Below are positions 4,463 through 5,028 of a stretch of 5,028 nt of DNA, in pieces (the stretch's first letter is position 1; the number at the start of each line of letters is the position of its first letter). A program made the translations under genes and the position numbers. The notes under the pieces are model-generated. The model saw only the letters and a list, made by a program, of their open reading frames with translations. It was not told where the DNA came from and did no database searches. The stretch is from Thiotrichales bacterium. GTDB lineage: Bacteria; Pseudomonadota; Gammaproteobacteria; J044. Location of the stretch: NCBI GenBank assembly GCA_024762895.1, contig JANTGN010000190.1, forward strand, positions 1 through 5,028, read 5' to 3'.

Positions 4463-4659
4463 GTCAATAAATTCAGTACGTTATCCCCACCCAATACTAA
4501 TGGGATCAAGCCCTTTTGGGGGCCGCTATGGGCGACCACGCCTGCTATGCCCTACCATATATTTCAGTTTTTTTTAACTTTTTATTTATAAAGAACAGGT
4601 GCCAGAGAGCAATATTCTCCAAATTAAAAACAATTGCTCTCTGATACGGTTTTATAGGG
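4463..4659. other. Intergenic region between the partial gene and the GAF gene
   Basis: About 200 bases without a gene. On the minus strand, in order, it has the stem-loop at 4643-4603, an A/T-rich tract (about 4596-4555, with runs of A on the minus strand), a GC-rich part with two related motifs GGGCATAGC and GCCCATAGC, and finally a TTGACA at 4468-4463 next to the upstream frame of the GAF gene. The promoter of the GAF gene most likely lies here. I could not match it to a known riboswitch. Confidence 0.4.
4603..4643 (-). terminator. 11-bp perfect stem-loop after the partial gene, possible transcription end or mRNA 3' stabiliser
   Basis: CAGAGAGCAAT (4603-4613) and ATTGCTCTCTG (4633-4643) are perfect reverse complements around a 19-base AT-rich loop. 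It starts 16 bases after the stop codon of the minus-strand partial gene. On that strand it is followed by GCACCTGTTCTTTATAAA rather than a clean T-run, so it is at best an atypical intrinsic terminator. A 3' stabilising hairpin or a palindromic repeat element are alternatives. Confidence 0.45.
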
Positions 4660-5028
4660 TCATTCGCGCAGCGGGCCAACGCACCAGGCATCGTTCTGCA
4701 TTTCGCTCGACGCACACAGCGCCTCGGTGGCTATACCCACGTCGGTGACATAGTAGAGCGTCCGCATCCCGAGATCACGGCGGCCCAGGTTGTGGTAGAT
4801 CATACCCAGCTGAATATCCTCGGCGCTCAAATGATCCGAGTGATCCGCAAAATACTGCGCTGCCCTGCCGAGTTCCTTATCCTGCAACAATTCGATCATA
4901 CGGCCGATGCCAATCTGGTAGGTCTGCGTCAGGAGCAGGCCATACAACAACCGACGCTTCTTCTCCGGCAGCTTACCGAAGACCGTATGGAACGGTTGCT
5001 GAAGATTTCGGTGGTTCTGTTCCACCAG
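4660..5028 (-). CDS. C-terminal 122 residues of an unrecognised helical protein (start outside the window)
   Basis: The frame is open to the window edge. A GTG at 5025 could be read as a start, but the codon before it is also sense and no Shine-Dalgarno can be judged, so I treat the gene as cut by the window. The visible part is mostly helical: a basic region around KLPEKKRRLLYGLLLTQTY, then IGRMIELLQDKELGRAAQYF, then SAEDIQLGMIYHNLGRRDLG, then an MRTLYYVTDVGIATEAL segment. The alternation of short helices, with Leu-Gly-Arg turns, resembles TPR/SEL1-like repeats but is not diagnostic. Two cysteines lie near the C-terminus (CASSEM... and ...WCVGPLRE). There is no membrane segment. Function unknown. 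Confidence 0.72.
   Translation of the reverse strand: MVEQNHRNLQQPFHTVFGKLPEKKRRLLYGLLLTQTYQIGIGRMIELLQDKELGRAAQYFADHSDHLSAEDIQLGMIYHNLGRRDLGMRTLYYVTDVGIATEALCASSEMQNDAWCVGPLRE

Noticed and set aside
4463..4602. Riboswitch (for example cyclic di-GMP) ahead of the GAF gene
   Set aside because: Some G-rich repeated motifs are present, but the conserved core and paired helices of known classes could not be found.
4584..4604. Sigma-54 promoter beginning TGGCAC on the minus strand
   Set aside because: The -24 half matches TGGCAC, but the required GC at -12 is missing (CTTTA).

Overview
The window reads as chromosomal DNA of a gammaproteobacterium. The grounds are a DUF4389 membrane protein, an Lhr-type helicase start, a tandem-GAF protein and several small proteins of a kind common in environmental, sulfur-oxidiser-like Gammaproteobacteria. 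That placement is by family recall only. There is no rRNA, tRNA, CRISPR array, intact transposase or prophage gene.

Left block (1-2251), all on the minus strand, read right to left: a 55-residue protein (2251-2084); a 71-residue protein starting 5 nt after its stop (2078-1863); a DUF4389 membrane protein (1735-1406); an exported amidohydrolase-fold protein (1337-378); and, after a gap of about 300 bases, the first 26 codons of an Lhr-like DNA helicase (78-1), which seems to have its own promoter and almost no leader. A 25-base imperfect direct repeat lies just after the DUF4389 stop and again just after the amidohydrolase stop, bracketing the amidohydrolase gene.

Middle block (2252-3497): a regulatory-looking intergenic region with several dyads, then the only plus-strand gene, a histidine-rich helical protein of 163 residues (2702-3193). 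Next come about 90 bases of non-coding filler, then the decapitated 5' end of a minus-strand NYN-domain ribonuclease-like gene (3389-3282). This stretch looks rearranged.

Right block (3498-5028), minus strand: a protein of three tandem GAF domains with no visible output domain (4400-3498). Its natural N-terminus seems to lie in another frame, separated by a one-base slip in a T-run. Then comes a non-coding stretch with an 11-bp stem-loop, and the C-terminal 122 residues of an unrecognised protein (5028-4660).

No clear new biological system is visible. The most useful points are the probable GAF frameshift, the NYN gene remnant, the repeat-bracketed amidohydrolase with an altered metal motif, and the tightly coupled pair of small genes, one of which is easily missed because a longer spurious frame covers it.
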